Assembly (NCBI GenBank): GCA_024278455.1
Contig: JAJRTE010000224.1
Location: 1 to 64,000 of the forward strand
Length of the DNA stretch: 64,000 nt
Direction of reading: 5' to 3'
Source of the DNA: Myxococcota bacterium
GTDB taxonomy: Bacteria > Myxococcota_A > UBA796 > JAJRTE01
Both the position numbers and the translations under genes were made by a program. The notes under the pieces are model-generated. The model searched no databases and was not told where the DNA came from. It was given only the letters and a program-made list of their open reading frames with translations. Below, in pieces: positions 56,005 to 64,000 of the stretch. Position 1 is the stretch's first letter. The number at the start of each line of letters is the position of its first letter.

Positions 56005-57420
56005 TCACGGTTCGTGCCACACGTTCAGCGGCGGCTCCCCCAGGTCCGGCGCCACGACACCGGTCACCCCGGGCCGGGGTTCGAACACCTTGCCCTCGTT
56101 CGGATCCGGCGGGGGCGGGTTGTCCTTCAGCCAGTCCCCTACCACGGTCGGCATGATCCCGGCGAGAATGATGACCCAGTACAGGACTTCGATCTCCGTC
56201 AGGTCCTGGAAGAGCCCGGTGACGATGCAGCCCAGGATGCCGATTTCGAGCCCGTAGGACTGGTAGCGCCAGAAATGATCCATGGGCCGCTTCCCCAGTT
56301 TCTTGCGCATGCGCGACAGGGAGTAGGGCACGCTGATCACCATGAGGCACCAGGGGATGAAGGTCGCCAGGCCGTTCGACACCAGGATGTCCAGGATGAC
56401 ACTGTGACACACCCGGTAGCGGTGGAACAGGTCGTCGAACAGGTCATCGTCGATCTTGCCGTACCATATCGGGTAGGCATACCATCCGTGTATGCGGCCG
56501 AAGTTCTGCCGGCCGACCCCGAGCACGGGGTGGTCCTTGAACACGGCCCAGGCGACCGTCCACACCTTGATGCGCTGGTCGGCCGACCGCTCCCGCTTCT
56601 CGCCGGTCTCCTGGTTCTCCTTGCTGAAAATGGTCTCCATGCGGTTGGTGAACTCCGCCGGGGCCGCGAAAGTCAACGCCAGCGCGAGAGGTATCGCGGC
56701 AAGCACGTAGTGGGTTTTCTTGCGTGCCCGCGCGAACATCAGGGACAAGCTCACCACGGCTCCCAGGAACCCGGAGCGCGACTCGGTGAAGGTGAGCACC
56801 ACGAGGTAGAGTGGGGCGAACAGTACTCCGCTCAGGCTGATCCACTTGTTGGGGTGATAGAAGCGGTACATGGCCATGGGAAACATCAGGTTCAGGAGCG
56901 CGGCAAGCCCCGACGAATCGGCGAAATCGCCCCCGCCGACGTTCTCGAGCCGGTAGTTGCCCCGAAAGTACTGGTCCATTCCCCATACCGCGAGGAAATT
57001 GACCCCCCAGAAGAGCACTTCCTGGAACAGCCGGAACCGCCTGGCGGTGTTCAGGATCTGGATCATCAAGAACAGGAAGATCATGTACTTGAGGAACTTC
57101 TGGTTCGATTCCCAGGATGCTCGCCGGCTGGCCTCGGCGAAGGCCGTGGACAGGGTCATCGTGAACACCACCACGGCGTACAGCCAGAACTGGACCGGGA
57201 TGCGCCTGGCGTTCTGGCGGGGATCTCGGACCCGCAGGAGCCAACTGCACAGGGTAACGATGGAAGTCGTCAGCGCGAACCGAGCGTCGAGCATGCCCCA
57301 CGTCAACACCTCGAGACGGACGAAGGAGATCAAGGCGAAGAACAGCACGCCCACGAATGGCTCGAGAAGGATGGCCACCATGACCACGGGAATCATCAGT
57401 TTGATGAGCAGGATCCGCAC
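56005..57420 (-). CDS. Wzy-like O-antigen polymerase/ligase, EPS cluster
   Basis: 471 residues with about 10-11 transmembrane helices (LLIKLMIPVVMVAILLEPF and many others) and a periplasmic loop typical of O-antigen polymerases (TFTESRSGFLGAVVSL, VGRQNFGRIHGWYA). It joins lipid-linked repeat units into polymer. A Pro-rich cytoplasmic tail ends the protein (PPPPDPNEGKVFEP). The GTG at 57420 has GGGAG five bases upstream, better than the longer frame to 57474. Typical of the XrtA-associated polymerase type. Confidence 0.85.
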   Translation of the reverse strand: MRILLIKLMIPVVMVAILLEPFVGVLFFALISFVRLEVLTWGMLDARFALTTSIVTLCSWLLRVRDPRQNARRIPVQFWLYAVVVFTMTLSTAFAEASRRASWESNQKFLKYMIFLFLMIQILNTARRFRLFQEVLFWGVNFLAVWGMDQYFRGNYRLENVGGGDFADSSGLAALLNLMFPMAMYRFYHPNKWISLSGVLFAPLYLVVLTFTESRSGFLGAVVSLSLMFARARKKTHYVLAAIPLALALTFAAPAEFTNRMETIFSKENQETGEKRERSADQRIKVWTVAWAVFKDHPVLGVGRQNFGRIHGWYAYPIWYGKIDDDLFDDLFHRYRVCHSVILDILVSNGLATFIPWCLMVISVPYSLSRMRKKLGKRPMDHFWRYQSYGLEIGILGCIVTGLFQDLTEIEVLYWVIILAGIMPTVVGDWLKDNPPPPDPNEGKVFEPRPGVTGVVAPDLGEPPLNVWHEP

Positions 57421-57436
57421 GGCGTCTCCCGGTCGG

Positions 57437-58579
57437 TCACGCGGTCTTGCGCTGCCTGGTGCTCCCCCAGTCACGGTTCCCGGTCAGAGCACGGAGCAGT
57501 CCTCGAGCCGCGGCGAAGTTCTCGAGCACGAAATAGAAGGGGAGGCTCAGCGCCGCACCTCCCTTGCCCTCGATCCGCCATCCGGCCAGGGCGAGGCCGT
57601 AGAACAGGGTCTGCGTGCCGAAGGCCAGGGCATGGACCCCGGAGACGGGCGCCAGCGCCATCGAGGAGCCCAGGGCCAGGCCCAGTGGGACGAAGGCGAC
57701 CCAGCGCGAGACCTTGTGGCTGAAATAGGCGAACAGGGCCCATGGCTGGTCCGGCCCGGGCACCCCCTCCCCGGCGAGGAAGGCCTGGAAGTTGCCCTGC
57801 TCGACTCGAGTCTTGCGCCCGAATTCGAGACGCGCGTCGGCCGGGCTCTCCTCGTGGGCCACCGCACCCGGGTCGTACACCAGCCGGAACCCCTGCTTGA
57901 CCACGTTCATGGAAATGACGAAGTCGTCGTTGATGATCTCCCCGGGGACTTCACGGAAACAGGCCTTGCGGATGGCGTACATGCCCCCGTCAGCACCGAT
58001 GGTCGATCCCAGGAGCGACTCGGCCCACTGGATGAACCGCTCGTACCGGTAGTAGTGGCCCTGCGGCTCCCCAAGGGTGAACCCCGCCGGCTCGAGACGG
58101 ACATCGCCGGTGACGCCGCCGATCGCCGGGTCGGCGAAATGGCTGACCAGGCGCTTCATCGCACCGGGCTCGATCATCACGTTGGCGTCGGAGAAGACGA
58201 GGATTTCGCCCCGTGCACGGGCCACGGCCCGGTTCAGCGTCGCCGTTTTTCCTGCTCGAGGCAGGTCCAGCACCTGGACGCCGCGCTTTTCGTATTCCCT
58301 GGCAAACGCCACGGTACGATCATCCGATCCGTCCGAGGCGATGATGATCTCCAGGCGATCTGCGGGATAGTCCAGGGCGAGGGCGTTTTCGATCTTGTCA
58401 CGAATGACGGTCTCCTCGTTCCATGCTGCAACAATGAGAGAGACGCTCGGCCGAATGTCGGCGCGGCGCCAGGGGCGGGGACGCAGCTTCGAGGCGGCGG
58501 CGAGCAGCAGTGGATACCCGGCGTAGGTGAAGGCCAGCCAGGTGGCGGAACTACAGAACACGATTGCAGTCAGCGACAT
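57437..58579 (-). CDS. Family 2 membrane glycosyltransferase, EPS cluster
   Basis: 380 residues. A leading transmembrane helix, then a GT-A catalytic domain with SVSLIVAAWNEETVI, the nucleotide-binding IIIASDGSDDRTV, DANVMIEPGAM (DxD equivalent) and the acceptor region GADGGMYAIRK, then C-terminal membrane helices. It makes a sugar linkage at the cytoplasmic face, with the product bound to a lipid. ATG 58579 has GGAG six bases upstream. It comes 24 bases after the FemAB-like gene. Confidence 0.88.
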   Translation of the reverse strand: MSLTAIVFCSSATWLAFTYAGYPLLLAAASKLRPRPWRRADIRPSVSLIVAAWNEETVIRDKIENALALDYPADRLEIIIASDGSDDRTVAFAREYEKRGVQVLDLPRAGKTATLNRAVARARGEILVFSDANVMIEPGAMKRLVSHFADPAIGGVTGDVRLEPAGFTLGEPQGHYYRYERFIQWAESLLGSTIGADGGMYAIRKACFREVPGEIINDDFVISMNVVKQGFRLVYDPGAVAHEESPADARLEFGRKTRVEQGNFQAFLAGEGVPGPDQPWALFAYFSHKVSRWVAFVPLGLALGSSMALAPVSGVHALAFGTQTLFYGLALAGWRIEGKGGAALSLPFYFVLENFAAARGLLRALTGNRDWGSTRQRKTA

Positions 58580-58603
58580 GACACGCTCCAGCGTGAGGAT
58601 CCG

Positions 58604-59626
58604 CTACTGGGGAAGCCAGCGTCGCACAGGCGGGCCGGCCAGGCGCGTGGCCCACAACGGCAGCTTCCGCCAGAGCCGTTCCAACATCTCCCGCCGGGCC
58701 TCGAGGCCGCCTGTTTCCGGCACACCAGGCCAGACGTGCCAGGCCAGCGGCACCTCCTCGGCTCCCCAATGTCTCTTGAACCGGTGATGCGCGCTCCCCG
58801 GAGCGCACCGCCCCAGGTCGAACCTCGTGAATCCGGCGTCCGTGGCGTCCGCCAGCATCTGCCAGTACATCCGCACATTGCCACACAGATGATCGTGGGA
58901 ACGCAGGGACGACGCCCACGGGACATCGACTTGGCTCCGAAACCGGAGCACGAGCCCCGCTGCGACCGGAAGCGTGCCCAGCCGCACGACGTAGATACGC
59001 GCCCGATCGGGGAAGCTCACGACCACGTCCCGGAACAGGAAGCGGTGCCATGCCGGACTGCCCAGCCGCTTCATGTTGCGAACGAAAACGTAGTGGAACG
59101 GTTCGACCAGTTCGCTTCGCCCGGCGGTGACTTCCAGGCCGACGCGGTTCGCTTTCCGCACTTGGTTGCGGAGCTTGGGACCGATCGTCTTCCAGAGAGC
59201 TTCCCTGTCGCCAGGCAATGCACGCACCATGGACACGCGGTGGGTGCGCGCAGGCAGCGCACACGCGGAGACATGACGGTGCCGCAGCTCGAGACGACCG
59301 GCGCCGATGTCTCGAGCCGTTCGGGTCGCCGCGTGCAACAGGGCGTCGCGAACCTCCGGACGGGGCGCTGCGATGCCGCCGTAGTTGACGAATGGCAGCG
59401 ACACCAGCGCGGGCCTCGAGAAGGGAATCCCCACGGCGATCATGGGCAGCACGCCGCGGATGCGCCCTTTCGATCGTGCGCTCAGGTAGAACGGACGGTG
59501 CCCCAGGCGGGTGCCGAGCACGTGGCGCCAGGCCCACAGGTGGTAGACGGTCGCCTCCGGACACTGCCTGACAAACGTGTCCCAGGCGGCTGCATCGGTC
59601 TCGAGGTGTACCTGGACATCGATCAT
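58604..59626 (-). CDS. FemAB-like acyltransferase, XrtA/PEP-CTERM EPS type
   Basis: 340 residues, GNAT-fold FemAB family. Seen: EATVYHLWAWRHVLGTRLGH near the N-terminus, GKLRNQ-like helix LRNQVRKANRVGLEVT, and FVRNMKRLGSPAWHRFLFRD, then the second GNAT half (VAAGLVLRFRSQVDVPWASS, FDLGRCAPGSAHHRFKRHWG). Such enzymes transfer aminoacyl or acyl groups; in exosortase loci the exact function is unknown. Its start overlaps the deacetylase stop by four bases (ATGA), so translation is coupled. Confidence 0.85.
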   Translation of the reverse strand: MIDVQVHLETDAAAWDTFVRQCPEATVYHLWAWRHVLGTRLGHRPFYLSARSKGRIRGVLPMIAVGIPFSRPALVSLPFVNYGGIAAPRPEVRDALLHAATRTARDIGAGRLELRHRHVSACALPARTHRVSMVRALPGDREALWKTIGPKLRNQVRKANRVGLEVTAGRSELVEPFHYVFVRNMKRLGSPAWHRFLFRDVVVSFPDRARIYVVRLGTLPVAAGLVLRFRSQVDVPWASSLRSHDHLCGNVRMYWQMLADATDAGFTRFDLGRCAPGSAHHRFKRHWGAEEVPLAWHVWPGVPETGGLEARREMLERLWRKLPLWATRLAGPPVRRWLPQ

Positions 59627-60582
59627 GTGTCGGATCCTGTTTCGTACCGTGGCGCCGCCGTGCGGCTCCAGGCGCCCCGGCGGCCAGGCATGCTCCCCCG
59701 CTCCAGCGCTGGTGCGTCCAGGACGGCGGCGGGTTCGTCCGGCAGCGAGGCAACGATGTCCCGGAGCGGACCGAACCGGCGCAGGGCCAGCAGGCGCGCC
59801 AGCCGATCGAACGTCTTGTGCTGGTTCACCGAATGTCGCCACCAACGAAGCCGATCGCGGGTGAGTCGCGGCTGCGTCGTGTCGATCTCCCACGGATGGA
59901 CATAGACGAACGCCGGTTGCTGCTCGATGCGGTTTACATACCAGGTGGCCGCGACGGTCGCTGCGAAGGGATAGAGGCGGAAGTACCCCCCCCCGGCCAC
60001 GGGTAGGTTGAACCCTGCCAGCGATATCGTGGTCGGCGGCAACTCGACCAGGGAACGTCCGCCGGCCGTCCGGAACCGGTACGGAAACCGTGGGGCCCCG
60101 GGAATGCCGTAACGGTCGTGGCGGACCGGGAAGATGCTCGAGTCGTACTGGAAACCCAGCTCGGCAAGGATGTCCAGCGCCCACAGGGTCTGTCGCGTGA
60201 TGGAATAGGTCGGCGCGCGGTAGCCGGCAACGGCCTCGCCGGTAATGTCCTCCAGCAGCTTCTTGCTCCCGCCGGCGTCTTCCCGGAATCGTTGCCTGCA
60301 CTGGTGGTAGATGAGCCTGTGATGGTAACCGTGGGAGGCGATCTCGTGGCCGGCTCGATGGACCTGCCGGACGAGGTCGGGGTGACGTTCGGCCACCCAG
60401 CCGAGCACGAAGAAGGTCGCCTTCACCCGGTGCCGGTCCAGCAGTGCCAGCAACCTCTCGACGTTGGGACCGACACGGGGCTCGAAACCGGACCAGGACG
60501 ATGGGTCTATCTCTCCCTCGAACGCACTGGCATGGAACGCCTCTTCCACGTCGATGCTCATGCCGTTCAGAATCCTCGCCAT
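59623..60582 (-). CDS. Polysaccharide deacetylase, XrtA EPS type
   Basis: 319 residues. NodB-type deacetylase domain with the metal/catalytic SIDVEEAFHA start, FFVLGWVAERHPDLVRQVHR, the metal ligands HEIASHGYHHRL and the YRAPTYSIT region, plus a C-terminal extension seen in the exosortase-linked subgroup (FVYVHPWEIDTTQPRL). It removes acetyl groups from a sugar of the exopolysaccharide, likely in the cytoplasm or periplasm. No signal peptide is visible. ATG 60582 has GGGAG eight bases upstream. Confidence 0.9.
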   Translation of the reverse strand: MARILNGMSIDVEEAFHASAFEGEIDPSSWSGFEPRVGPNVERLLALLDRHRVKATFFVLGWVAERHPDLVRQVHRAGHEIASHGYHHRLIYHQCRQRFREDAGGSKKLLEDITGEAVAGYRAPTYSITRQTLWALDILAELGFQYDSSIFPVRHDRYGIPGAPRFPYRFRTAGGRSLVELPPTTISLAGFNLPVAGGGYFRLYPFAATVAATWYVNRIEQQPAFVYVHPWEIDTTQPRLTRDRLRWWRHSVNQHKTFDRLARLLALRRFGPLRDIVASLPDEPAAVLDAPALERGSMPGRRGAWSRTAAPRYETGSDT

Positions 60583-60586
60583 GCCA

Positions 60587-62206
60587 TCAGCTCCCGCCGG
60601 TGCGCAACCGGATCATCGAGATATCGGGCCCGCCAGGCTCCGTGGGCGACGGGGACGGGGGGTGGCTCCCCGGTTCAGGCACATGCCGCCTCGCAGACTC
60701 GTGTCGATTCCCGAACACGATCATCTTGAACGTCTCGACCATGATCACCATGTCCGATACCAGGCTGAAGTGCTTGACATAGAACAGGTCGTACGAGAGC
60801 TTGGTCATCGCGTGTTCCGCCCTGGCGTCGGGAAACATGATCTGCGCCCATCCCGTCAGCCCCGGCTTCACGATGTGCCTCAGGTTGTAGTAGCAATCGG
60901 CCCCGGAAAAGGCGCGCACGTATTCCGGCAGTTCCGGCCTCGGGCCGACCAGGGACATCTGGCCCCGCAGGACATTGACCAACTGGGGTAGTTCGTCCAG
61001 CTTGGTCTTCCGGATGATTCGGCCGACTCGAGTCACCTTGCCGCCGGTCATCGAGCGCCACTTGTACAGCTTGTAGATGCGGCCACCTCGCCCGACACGC
61101 TGCTGCACGAAAAGCAACGGAAGCCCGGAGTCGAGGAAGATGGCCACTGGCACAAGAACGAGGAAGGGGATGGCCAGCACGAAAATCACGAAGGCCAGCA
61201 GGCGTTCCCAAACATCCTTGATGGCCAGGGACAGCTTGTCGATGGTGTACCGCTCATGGGAGAAGAAGAGCGGTCCGGCAGGGTCGCCAAGGTACACTCG
61301 CCCGGTCAACCGTTCGTAGTAGTCGAGCCCCCCAGTTACGGCCACGCCCCGGAGTTTCAGCGCCACGAGACCACGCAGGAGACCCTGGATGTCATCGTAC
61401 CTGCCAGGCGCGCCGGCGAAACGCTCCGGACCCGAATCCGAATGTCCACTTCCGGAAGACCGCCCCTGCTTGTAGGCATCCAGTGGCACGAGGTTGCTCG
61501 CAGCCCGCCCGTCGTGTACCGGAATCGATACGTCGAACCGGTCGGGAAACGGCACGTTGTCGAAGGCGAGCACGATCGTTTCCACCGAGTTCTTGATCGT
61601 GTTCAACCGGTCGTCGGGCCCGGCGTCGCCCGGATCGATCGCCGTGTCGCCCTTGCCCGCACGGTGCACCCAGTTAATTGCCGCCTCGACCATCTCCGGA
61701 TCTTCTATCAACGTCTGCTGATAGTCTCCTTCCCGGAGTTCCCGTCGAATGGCGTCCCCGATGGCGCTGTCGCCAAGCACGAGCACGCGCTCCTTCTTCA
61801 GGTGCCGCTCGAGAAGCGGCCGGAAGTACTTGTACTGGATCAGAAACGACAGCGACACGGTGGCCAGGGCCGTGAAGAACACCACGCGGCCCTGCGTGCG
61901 GTCCGGCATGAGCGCGGAGGCCAGGCCATAGAGCACGACCGCGACCAGGAACGCCTTGGCCAGTCGCGGCAGAAGACGGCGCTTGTCCGTCAAAACCCCT
62001 ACGTAATAGAGATCGTTGAGGAAAAGAGCGAGCCACAGGATCGCCGTGTAGAGAAACAGCTTGAAGCCGACTTCCGCCGGCGCTGCCTGGTCCCACCCCG
62101 GAGTCCAGCAGTAGCGTATGATCATGGGTATGGCCACGGCCAGGAAACAGAGGGTGATTTCGGCTCCAATCAAGAACCGGCTCTTGTTGTCGTTGACCGT
62201 GCCCAT
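60587..62206 (-). CDS. Exopolysaccharide biosynthesis polyprenyl glycosylphosphotransferase
   Basis: 539 residues. Four to five N-terminal transmembrane helices, a CoA-binding-like cytosolic region (VLVLGDSAIGDAIRRELREG), another membrane helix (LAFVIFVLAIPFLVLVPVAIF) and the C-terminal bacterial sugar transferase domain: FVQQRVGRGGRIYKLYKWRS, LDELPQLVNVLRGQMSLVGP, RPELPEYVRAFSG and GLTGWAQI. It starts repeat-unit assembly by moving a sugar phosphate to undecaprenyl phosphate. ATG 62206 has AAGGGGG eight bases upstream. Confidence 0.9.
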   Translation of the reverse strand: MGTVNDNKSRFLIGAEITLCFLAVAIPMIIRYCWTPGWDQAAPAEVGFKLFLYTAILWLALFLNDLYYVGVLTDKRRLLPRLAKAFLVAVVLYGLASALMPDRTQGRVVFFTALATVSLSFLIQYKYFRPLLERHLKKERVLVLGDSAIGDAIRRELREGDYQQTLIEDPEMVEAAINWVHRAGKGDTAIDPGDAGPDDRLNTIKNSVETIVLAFDNVPFPDRFDVSIPVHDGRAASNLVPLDAYKQGRSSGSGHSDSGPERFAGAPGRYDDIQGLLRGLVALKLRGVAVTGGLDYYERLTGRVYLGDPAGPLFFSHERYTIDKLSLAIKDVWERLLAFVIFVLAIPFLVLVPVAIFLDSGLPLLFVQQRVGRGGRIYKLYKWRSMTGGKVTRVGRIIRKTKLDELPQLVNVLRGQMSLVGPRPELPEYVRAFSGADCYYNLRHIVKPGLTGWAQIMFPDARAEHAMTKLSYDLFYVKHFSLVSDMVIMVETFKMIVFGNRHESARRHVPEPGSHPPSPSPTEPGGPDISMIRLRTGGS

Positions 62207-62239
62207 GTTGCCAGCCCCCTTCGTTGATGTGCTCCGTGA

Positions 62240-63091
62240 CTAGCGGTCCAGGACCTTTCCGTGGTAGCTTCCCCGGCGCGGCCGTCTCGCCGACAGGCCA
62301 TGGGAGTGCGCGTACTCCCTTCCTTCCGCGTAACGCCGGTAGTAGGGGTCGTACCCGTAGCCCCGGCCTCGAGCTGTTCCATTGAAGACAATGCCCAACA
62401 GCTTGTCCTTTTTCAGGATGGACAACGAACGAGAGAGCATGCGGCCCGACGTCTCCCCCGCGCGCACGACGAACAGAACGGCATCAGCGGCTTCGGACAG
62501 GAAGAGGGGATCGGACACCGGCAAGACCGGCGGCGAATCGAGGATGACGTAGTCGAACTGCTTCCTCGCCTCGGCCAGCACCCGTTCCAGGCCGGTCGAG
62601 CTTGCGAGCAGTTTGAGAGGTTCATCCACGGGTCCGGCGGCGGGGATGTAGTAGACGCCCACTTCCTCGGCGAAGTGAAGCGCTTCGTCGAAACTGCACC
62701 GCTCCTCGAGGAGGTCGTGCAACGCGGGATGGTGGTCCCCGAGAAGATCCTTCAGACGAGGACGGCGCAGGTCACAGTCGATCAGAAGCACACGGTAGTC
62801 GGCGCGCTCCACCAGCACCGCTGCCAGGTTGACCGAGACCGTGCTCTTGCCTTCGCTGGCAATCGAACTCGTGACGGTGATGACCTGGAACCGTTGCTTC
62901 TGCCTGAGCTGGTCCATCATCCAGGCCAGGGTCCGGTACCGCTCCCCGACCACCCGGTCCATCTGAAACAGGAACGGAGATTCCTCCCCCGCTGCTGGGC
63001 AGCGTTCTTGTTGACGCTTGTCGAACAGGCGTGGGAGCCAGCCGACAAGCGCGCGGAAAATGGCTCCTCGAGGTTGGGCCGGGGCGTTCAT
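62240..63091 (-). CDS. Bacterial tyrosine-kinase-type ATPase (CpsD/CapB family), EPS cluster
   Basis: 283 residues. Walker A VTSSIASEGKSTVSVNLA, Walker A' VLLIDCDLRRPRLKDLL and Walker B VILDSPPVLPVSD, the three motifs of BY-kinases, and a C-terminal Tyr-rich cluster (YGYDPYYRRYAEGREYAHS) that is the typical autophosphorylation tail. It phosphorylates itself and controls polymer export and length together with the Wzz-like protein. The ATG overlaps the upstream Wzz-like stop by four bases (ATGA). Confidence 0.9.
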   Translation of the reverse strand: MNAPAQPRGAIFRALVGWLPRLFDKRQQERCPAAGEESPFLFQMDRVVGERYRTLAWMMDQLRQKQRFQVITVTSSIASEGKSTVSVNLAAVLVERADYRVLLIDCDLRRPRLKDLLGDHHPALHDLLEERCSFDEALHFAEEVGVYYIPAAGPVDEPLKLLASSTGLERVLAEARKQFDYVILDSPPVLPVSDPLFLSEAADAVLFVVRAGETSGRMLSRSLSILKKDKLLGIVFNGTARGRGYGYDPYYRRYAEGREYAHSHGLSARRPRRGSYHGKVLDR

Positions 63092-64000
63092 CGAGACTTC
63101 CCTCCTCCGGCGCGCGATGGATGGCCGGTGATCGGACCGGATGCCGCCGCCTTCGCTTCGCCCGTCTCTTGCACGCCGGTCTCACCCTGGTCCGGTCCGA
63201 TGGGAACCAGGAGCGGGTCGCGCCCGGCGGGATGTGGCGTCCACGGTTCACTGCTTCGCACGATCCTGATCTGTGGCGCCCCTTGGTCCGGGGCACGTGG
63301 CCGGCGCATGCCAGTCGAACGCCGGGACGCCGCGGCGCCGTCGTGCGGCCGGGCCGGCTCCGTACTCGAGGATTCCGGGAGGTCGCCCTCGAGCGCGCCT
63401 CGCGCCGCATCGCGCCTGAACGTCTCGCTCGAGTATTCGATGCGTCCATTTCCCTGCCTTCCGCCAGGTTGGGTCATGGGACGGCGGACTTGCCTGGTCG
63501 TCCTGGAGCGCCTCGAGTAAGGCCCGGCCGGGTCGCCGTAGTCGCTGCGAAGCGCCTCGCGCTCGAGGCGGTGGCCAATGGCCTGATGACCCGTGGCCCA
63601 TGGCGGATGGTGCACTGCCTGGCTCGGCGGGGCGTAGGTCCGTGCTTCGAGACGGCGTGTACCGGGAAGGCGCGAAGGGGCGGCGTCTCGATCCGAGTGC
63701 GGCCCGTCCTGCTGAGCGCCGCCGGGGGCCACCATCGTCGGGGCGTGGTAGGTTTCATCCACCAGCGACAGGGAGCCCAGGAGGAAGCGGGTAAGGTTGG
63801 ACACCTGGCCGCGGAACCGCTCCCACTCGGATGGAAAGGGACCCACCTGGGGTATCGATACCAGGACCTGGACGCCCGTGAACCGGGCCAGGTCCTGTTC
63901 GTCGAGGAACGGCCGGAACAGGATGTCCAGCCCCACCATGATGATGATTCCAACGATGAGTCCGACGATGGCTCCAATCACGATGAGCACCGGTCGATTC
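63088..64000 (-). CDS. Wzz/chain-length determinant-like protein, C-terminal part (gene runs off the window)
   Basis: The 3' end of a Wzz-type polysaccharide co-polymerase. The window begins in NRPVLIVIGAIVGLIVGIII, the C-terminal transmembrane helix of this family, and continues into DILFRPFLDEQDLARFTGVQ, normally close to the end of the protein. Here a further 260 residues of low-complexity Arg/Pro/Gly/Ser-rich sequence follow, unusual for the family. It may interact with the tyrosine kinase whose gene overlaps. N-terminus outside the window. Confidence 0.82.
   Translation of the reverse strand, partial: NRPVLIVIGAIVGLIVGIIIMVGLDILFRPFLDEQDLARFTGVQVLVSIPQVGPFPSEWERFRGQVSNLTRFLLGSLSLVDETYHAPTMVAPGGAQQDGPHSDRDAAPSRLPGTRRLEARTYAPPSQAVHHPPWATGHQAIGHRLEREALRSDYGDPAGPYSRRSRTTRQVRRPMTQPGGRQGNGRIEYSSETFRRDAARGALEGDLPESSSTEPARPHDGAAASRRSTGMRRPRAPDQGAPQIRIVRSSEPWTPHPAGRDPLLVPIGPDQGETGVQETGEAKAAASGPITGHPSRAGGGKSR

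Overview
The window is high-GC bacterial DNA (about two-thirds G+C by eye) with the gene content of Myxococcota or a close uncultured relative. The pointers are several secreted proteins built from Asp/Cys-rich MopE-type repeats, one protein ending in a MYXO-CTERM-like sorting tail (C-x-C, hydrophobic stretch, RKRRR), a degenerate FHA-fused pseudokinase, lipoproteins and SBBP propeller repeats. No rRNA, tRNA, CRISPR array or intact insertion sequence was seen. The palindrome CTCGAG is strikingly frequent almost everywhere except inside the MopE-repeat coding stretches.

Layout. 1-12.8 kb (minus strand): a GtrA-like membrane protein, a giant CARDB/discoidin surface protein broken by one in-frame TGA where a conserved Cys codon is expected, and a lipoprotein with a 198-bp tandem-repeat MopE array. 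13-19.4 kb: HD-GYP phosphodiesterase, TetR regulator, ADP-glucose pyrophosphorylase and SEC-C protein (minus), then MoxR ATPase and VWA protein (plus), joined by an A10 tract that could frameshift one into the other, and a small lipoprotein. 19.4-26 kb: pseudokinase-FHA-FHA protein, a nucleotidyltransferase/HEPN gene pair that looks like a toxin-antitoxin or defence module, a TlpA-like thioredoxin and an O-methyltransferase. 26-32.5 kb: a MopE/beta-helix exported protein with a clear promoter and terminator, a papain-fold-like lipoprotein and a small Cys-rich secreted protein. 32.5-37.7 kb: a three-gene set (small acidic protein, divergent sigma-like factor, zinc-finger/Lon-like/FHA protein), a small unknown gene and an ASCH-domain protein.

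37.8-42 kb (plus): biotin ligase followed by oadG-oadA-oadB, a membrane biotin-dependent decarboxylase of the Na+-pumping oxaloacetate decarboxylase type, tightly coupled by ATGA overlaps. 42-49.2 kb (minus): an unusual run of seven envelope genes: MopE/SUMF1 protein, rhodanese lacking its cysteine, MauE/DoxX membrane protein, DsbA-like protein, TPR-beta-barrel protein, secreted protein and lipoprotein. It reads as a thiol-oxidation and surface-assembly unit, possibly serving Cys-rich repeat proteins. 49.4-52.6 kb (plus): an SBBP beta-propeller lipoprotein and a stand-alone propeptide-like secreted protein.

52.6-64 kb (minus): an exopolysaccharide cluster of the XrtA/PEP-CTERM-associated type, in transcription order Wzz-like protein (cut by the window edge), tyrosine-kinase-type ATPase, initiating sugar transferase, polysaccharide deacetylase, FemAB-like protein, family 2 glycosyltransferase, Wzy-like polymerase, family 4 glycosyltransferase and AsnB amidotransferase. 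No exosortase gene lies within the window. Start sites below were chosen by Shine-Dalgarno spacing and family alignment and often differ from the longest reading frame.
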